64,000 nucleotides of DNA. Source: DATFVA01 sp963774455. Its GTDB lineage: Bacteria; Bacteroidota; Ignavibacteria; Ignavibacteriales; Ignavibacteriaceae. A program made the translations under genes and the position numbers. Under the pieces are notes generated by a model that saw only the letters and a list, made by a program, of their open reading frames with translations, had not been told where the DNA came from and ran no database searches. The DNA is taken from the NCBI GenBank assembly GCA_963774455.1, contig CAVZFD010000005.1, positions 310,001 through 374,000 on the forward strand, given 5' to 3'. Position 1 is the first letter of the stretch; each line of letters starts with the position of its first letter. Below, piece by piece: positions 60,465 through 64,000 of this stretch.

Positions 60465-61319
60465 GTGAGGATAACAAAACAGTTTACCAATCGCGAAAGT
60501 CAGTCGCTTGATAAATATCTTCAGGAAATAGGACGGGTAGATCTTTTAACTGCCGACCAGGAAATTGAGTTAGCGATTAAGATAAGAAACGGTGATCATA
60601 CCGCCCTGGAAAGACTAACAAAAGCGAACCTGCGGTTTGTAGTCAGTGTGGCCAAACAGTATCAGAACCAGGGACTCTCACTCGGCGACCTCATCAATGA
60701 AGGCAACCTGGGTTTGATAAAGGCTGCCAAGAGGTTCGATGAAACCCGTGGATTTAAGTTCATCTCCTATGCTGTCTGGTGGATACGGCAGTCGATTCTT
60801 CAGGCACTTGCAGAACAGTCGCGAATTGTACGCCTTCCTTTGAACCGTGTTGGTGCCCTTAATAAAATTGGTAAAGCATACAGTAACCTCGAGCAGGAAT
60901 TTGAGAGAGAACCCAGCGCCCTGGAACTCGCCCAGGAACTCGATATGGACGTTAACGAGGTTGCGGATAATCTGAAAATCGCCGGCAGACATGTTTCAAT
61001 GGATGCACCTTTTACCCAGGGAGAAGAAAACCGGCTTCTTGATGTTATTGAAGATGACCAACAGCCCTCACCCGATTATATTCTTATTAACGAATCACTA
61101 AAAAGCGAAATTCAACGGGCACTTTCAACTTTATCCGACCGTGAGGCTGAAGTCATTAAGCTTTATTTCGGATTAAATAAAGATCATTCGATGACCCTGG
61201 AGGAGATAGGCGAGCGGTTCAACCTTACCCGCGAAAGGGTCAGGCAGATAAAAGAGAAAGCTATCCGCCGGCTCAGACATGCTTCCAGAAGTAAGAATCT
61301 GAAAACATATCTCGGCTGA
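60465..61319 (+). CDS. rpoD: RNA polymerase primary sigma factor, short Bacteroidota type
   Basis: A 284-residue sigma-70 family factor lacking region 1.1 and the large non-conserved insert. Region 1.2 is SLDKYLQEIGRVDLLTADQEIELA; region 2 LRFVVSVAKQYQNQGLSLGDLINEGN with FISYAVWWIRQSI (2.3-2.4); region 3 PLNRVGALNKI; region 4 LSDREAEVIKLYFGL and LEEIGERFNLTRERVRQIKEKAIRRLR. The size and region 2.4 match the primary sigma of Bacteroidota, which reads TTG-N19/20-TAnnTTTG promoters like those in this window. The start is GTG at 60465. It follows the vertex-protein pair and precedes an NlpC lipoprotein by 8 bp. Confidence 0.93.
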   Translation: MRITKQFTNRESQSLDKYLQEIGRVDLLTADQEIELAIKIRNGDHTALERLTKANLRFVVSVAKQYQNQGLSLGDLINEGNLGLIKAAKRFDETRGFKFISYAVWWIRQSILQALAEQSRIVRLPLNRVGALNKIGKAYSNLEQEFEREPSALELAQELDMDVNEVADNLKIAGRHVSMDAPFTQGEENRLLDVIEDDQQPSPDYILINESLKSEIQRALSTLSDREAEVIKLYFGLNKDHSMTLEEIGERFNLTRERVRQIKEKAIRRLRHASRSKNLKTYLG

Positions 61320-61327
61320 TTAAGAAT

Positions 61328-62008
61328 ATGACCCGACTATCTATAAAATCTATCCTTACACTGTTTTTTATTACTTCCATCTTTGTTTTAACGGGATGTT
61401 CAACCTCCACCTATACCTCCCGGTATGAAAGAGATCACAAAGGGGATGAGTCTGCAGAACATCAGCGTTTTTCTGACAAAGAAGATAATAACGCGGCAGC
61501 TGATACATTAGCGGAAGAAGATGAAGAAATCCCTGAAGACCAGGGAATTGATATTGCCTCCGTTATGAATCAGCTTAAATCGGACAATACAACTACCGAT
61601 ATAAATGCTGATAACAGTACAATGAAAGAAAAACTACTGATGGAGATCATTAAGTATCTCAATACTCCGTATAAGTATGGCGGTAATTCGACGAACGGTA
61701 TTGATTGTTCAGCATTCACACAAACAGTTTTTCATAATGTTTTATCCCTTGATCTGAACAGGTCGGCCAGAGAACAGTATGGCGAGGGGATTGAAATTAA
61801 TAACCGCGATGAGCTGAAATTCGGAGACCTCGTTTTCTTTAATACAAGAAGGAGAGTCCGTCCCGGTCATGTCGGCATCTATATAGGGGATAATCTTTTC
61901 GCCCACGCTAGTTCAAGGAATGGGGTTATCGTTTCATCGCTGGATCAGGATTATTATTCAAGACGCTTTATGGGAGGCAGAAGGATTGAACAGAATGGAA
62001 TTTTTTAA
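61328..62008 (+). CDS. NlpC/P60-family lipoprotein (peptidoglycan endopeptidase)
   Basis: A 226-residue lipoprotein with lipobox LTGC (Cys24). An acidic, low-complexity linker (about 30-100) leads to an NlpC/P60 domain: nucleophile Cys127 in NGIDCSAFTQTVF, His181 in RPGHVGIYIGD and His193 in FAHASS. Such enzymes cleave D-Glu-mDAP bonds of peptidoglycan stem peptides (Spr/MepS-like). It starts 8 bp after the sigma-factor gene, so the two may share a transcript. Confidence 0.92.
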   Translation: MTRLSIKSILTLFFITSIFVLTGCSTSTYTSRYERDHKGDESAEHQRFSDKEDNNAAADTLAEEDEEIPEDQGIDIASVMNQLKSDNTTTDINADNSTMKEKLLMEIIKYLNTPYKYGGNSTNGIDCSAFTQTVFHNVLSLDLNRSAREQYGEGIEINNRDELKFGDLVFFNTRRRVRPGHVGIYIGDNLFAHASSRNGVIVSSLDQDYYSRRFMGGRRIEQNGIF

Positions 62009-62111
62009 AGTCAGTTATCATCTGTCATATTACAACACAAGGGTTTTTTACTATCTTAAGTCATTGATAAATCAAAAGTAATATTATTATTCATCCTTTT
62101 CAGGAATTCCT

Positions 62112-62972
62112 GTGCAACAACTCTTCTCTATTCTTATTTTCTCGATAATGATTTTTTATACCTCAGCTTTTCCGGGTAATCCCGGCAACACAAGCGAAGA
62201 CTCTCTGAATACCTTCCACTCCTCCCCGACTCCTATAGGGCTGATTAAATACGATTTTAACAAGAGTTTTAGCGACGGCTGGGATATCCTAAAAGCTCCT
62301 GCTCATTTTACGGACGGTGAGTGGTCGGTAACGGGAATAATCCTGGGTGGTACTGCGCTTTCAATGTTTCTGGATAATGATGTGAGGAGCATAGTAAGAA
62401 GGAACCAGACTACAACACTTGATGATGTTACGAAGATCGGTCATTATTATGGTTCGGTTGTTCCTGCTGTTTCACTGTCGGCAGGAATATACGCCGCCGG
62501 GTTAATTTTTAACGAGCGCTCGGTTTCACTAACAGGACGGCTTCTGGCTGAATCCCTGCTTTATGCCGGTACAATCAATGTAATACTTAAGATGTTAATT
62601 TCGCGCAGCCGGCCTTATACTAATAATGGCAACACTGACTTCGGGAATTATAATTTTACTAATGACAATTACTCGCTTCCTTCAGGACACACAACCGTAG
62701 CTTTTACGATTTCCACAGTTCTGGCCGAAAGAATAAACAACATTTATGCAACGATCGGGTTATACGGACTTGCAGTACTTACTGCTTACCAGAGAATTTA
62801 TTCTGATAATCACTGGCTCTCAGATACGATTCTAGGGGCTGCTCTTGGAACAGTTATAAGCAGGGCAGTAGTAAACCTGAATCAAGCAGATCCTTACGAA
62901 AACAATATTCCTGAAATATCGGCATTTCCCATAAATGGAGGATTTACTCTCGGATTAAATTTTCATTTTTAA
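62112..62972 (+). CDS. PAP2-family membrane phosphatase
   Basis: A 286-residue protein with a signal-like N-terminus and several membrane segments. All three acid-phosphatase motifs are present: KMLISRSRP (Lys160, Arg167, Pro168), PSGH (190-193) and RIYSDNHWLSD (Arg228, His234, Asp238). It is likely a periplasm-facing lipid phosphatase, for example for undecaprenyl pyrophosphate or phosphatidylglycerophosphate. The C-terminus GGFTLGLNFHF ends in an aromatic residue like an outer-membrane strand, as in some Bacteroidota PAP2 proteins. The start is GTG at 62112, the only start with a plausible signal peptide. Confidence 0.87.
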   Translation: MQQLFSILIFSIMIFYTSAFPGNPGNTSEDSLNTFHSSPTPIGLIKYDFNKSFSDGWDILKAPAHFTDGEWSVTGIILGGTALSMFLDNDVRSIVRRNQTTTLDDVTKIGHYYGSVVPAVSLSAGIYAAGLIFNERSVSLTGRLLAESLLYAGTINVILKMLISRSRPYTNNGNTDFGNYNFTNDNYSLPSGHTTVAFTISTVLAERINNIYATIGLYGLAVLTAYQRIYSDNHWLSDTILGAALGTVISRAVVNLNQADPYENNIPEISAFPINGGFTLGLNFHF

Positions 62973-63147
62973 CTGCATTCCTGAGCGAGTATCACCCGGA
63001 TAGAACCCACTATATTTATTTTGGAATTTATTTTATTTCACGAACCTTATTAGTCGAAAAATAACTTGAAGGCAAGAACTGATTATCTTATAAGTAATGG
63101 TAGTATATGAGCTTACGGGTACTAAATCAGGCGTAATGATGGAGGAT

Positions 63148-63180
63148 AAAAAAAACCGAATGGAGACATCCGGTTTTTTT
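63148..63180. terminator. Bidirectional hairpin terminator between PAP2 and nrdJ
   Basis: AACCGAATG pairs with CATCCGGTT (one mismatch) around a GAGA loop, with an A-run on the left and a T-run on the right. It lies between converging genes and can end both the PAP2 transcript and the minus-strand nrdJ transcript. The rest of 62973-63206 shows no gene that I can support. Confidence 0.8.
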
Positions 63181-63206
63181 ATCACAAGATATATTACAGA
63201 CTAGTA

Positions 63207-64000
63207 TTAACTGCAGCCAGAAGTTGAACCGCAAGTCATACATTTCAGGCAGGTTCCATTTCTTACCATTGTCATACTCTGGCACTCAGTACAAATATCT
63301 CCGGTATAACCAGCTTCAATAGCACGTCTGACCTTAGAGGTCATACTATTATTTACCTGGGCAAATCCTACCGGTTGTTTTTCTTTAGGAGAAAAGGAAT
63401 ATTCAAATGATCCTTTAGGCTTATCAAGTTCAACTAGTCTCTCACTTACAACCTCTTCGCTTTCGAACTCAGGTTCAATAACCTTTTTTACGAGGCTGTG
63501 TGAAGTTTTTGTTTTTATTTCATCATCCGCATGTGAGAGGTCATTTCTGCCAAGATAACTAACCGCCAGCTCGCGGAAAATATAATCTATTACAGAGGTC
63601 GCCATTTTTATTTTATCATTACCGGAAACGATGCCGCTCGGTTCGAAACGAGTGAAAACGAATGCATCAACAAATTCTTCAAGCGGAACGCCGTGCTGGA
63701 GTCCAAGTGAAATAGAAATCGCAAAACAGTTCAGAAGACTTCGAAAAGCTGCGCCTTCCCGGTGCATGTCTATAAATATTTCGCCGAGTTGTCCGTTGTC
63801 ATATTCACCCGTCCTGATGTAGACTGACTGACCGTTGATCTTGGCCTTCTGGGTATAACCTGTTCTTCTGTCGGGAAGTCTTCTTCTTTTTGCGATATAT
63901 CTATGAATTATCTTTTCAGCCACTTTCACGATATCATTGTTTTCCTTGTCCTCAAGAAGAGCTTCCAGTTCTTCTTCACTAACAGAGTTGAGAGGCTGGG
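63207..64000 (-). CDS. nrdJ: Adenosylcobalamin-dependent ribonucleotide reductase, C-terminal part (cut by window edge)
   Basis: The last 264 residues of a class II ribonucleotide reductase, open to the window edge without a start. The segment TGEYDNGQLGEIFIDMHREGAAFRSLLN and HGVPLEEFVDAFVFTRFEPSG match the C-terminal domain of the large NrdJ type, and the end carries cysteine pairs (CTECQSMT, TCLKCMTC) that form the zinc/redox tail which re-reduces the active site. The enzyme makes deoxyribonucleotides using vitamin B12 without oxygen. An apparent start at 63929 (GTG) is internal; the frame continues upstream. Confidence 0.88.
   Translation of the reverse strand, partial: QPLNSVSEEELEALLEDKENNDIVKVAEKIIHRYIAKRRRLPDRRTGYTQKAKINGQSVYIRTGEYDNGQLGEIFIDMHREGAAFRSLLNCFAISISLGLQHGVPLEEFVDAFVFTRFEPSGIVSGNDKIKMATSVIDYIFRELAVSYLGRNDLSHADDEIKTKTSHSLVKKVIEPEFESEEVVSERLVELDKPKGSFEYSFSPKEKQPVGFAQVNNSMTSKVRRAIEAGYTGDICTECQSMTMVRNGTCLKCMTCGSTSGCS

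Noticed and set aside
63097..63204. 35-codon frame between PAP2 and nrdJ
   Set aside because: It reads straight through the terminator hairpin (63148-63180), has no ribosome site and looks like chance.
63207..63929. A complete 240-residue gene starting at 63929
   Set aside because: The frame continues without a stop to the window edge and the sequence is only the C-terminal domain of NrdJ, so it is annotated as partial.

Overview
The window looks like a chromosomal housekeeping segment from a member of the Chlorobi/Ignavibacteria side of the Bacteroidota (FCB) group. Three secreted proteins end in the type IX sorting signature NYPNPFNP...SGIY..K (9.4-12.9 kb and 21.1-22.8 kb). The primary sigma factor is the short Bacteroidota type without region 1.1. 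Several transcription units start behind promoters of the form TTG-N20-TAnnTTTG, the Bacteroidota-type -33/-7 arrangement. Species cannot be assigned from the sequence alone. Base composition is moderately AT-rich, except for one GC-richer repeat block at 14-15 kb.

Layout. 0-5 kb: a cut-off PAP2 phosphatase (minus), AMP nucleosidase, a TlpA-like thioredoxin lipoprotein, a possible 33-residue membrane peptide, and a 566-residue Rossmann-fold protein of unknown function (minus). 5.3-9.2 kb: a tight operon ptsIIA-hisS-unknown-lgt-rlmB. 9.4-13.9 kb: two type IX-sorted surface proteins and a beta-rich lipoprotein. 13.95-15.24 kb: a gene-free block of nested repeats. 15.2-24.5 kb: an M16 protease, an aminotransferase, an isolated nuoG-nuoH-nuoI trio, a third type IX-sorted protein and a YifB/ComM-type AAA+ ATPase.

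24.7-56.0 kb is one unbroken co-oriented block of information-processing genes. It runs tRNA-Tyr, tRNA-Gly, tRNA-Thr, rpmG, tRNA-Trp, secE, nusG, rplKAJL, rpoBC, then rpsL-rpsG-fusA-tuf, the S10 and spc clusters with secY, map and infA, then the alpha cluster ending in rpoA-rplQ. The classical rpoBC, str, S10, spc and alpha operons are therefore contiguous. Internal hairpin terminators lie after rplL, rpoC and tuf, and a strong one follows rplQ. A tRNA-Gln gene sits inside the spc cluster between rplR and rpsE.

56-64 kb: the GTPase EngB/YsxC, a membrane GAF-GAF protein with a degenerate GGDEF domain, phosphopentomutase, two tandem bacterial-microcompartment vertex proteins (EutN/CcmL family) directly upstream of the primary sigma factor, an NlpC/P60 lipoprotein, a PAP2 phosphatase, and the 3' part of a B12-dependent ribonucleotide reductase gene that leaves the window (minus).

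Most of the window is conserved core genome, and no phage, transposase, CRISPR or defence genes were recognised. The parts least explained by known families are the repeat block at 14-15 kb, the orphan microcompartment vertex pair beside the sigma factor, the 566-residue Rossmann protein and a few small or lineage-restricted genes. All functional assignments come from reading motifs by eye; no database search was run.
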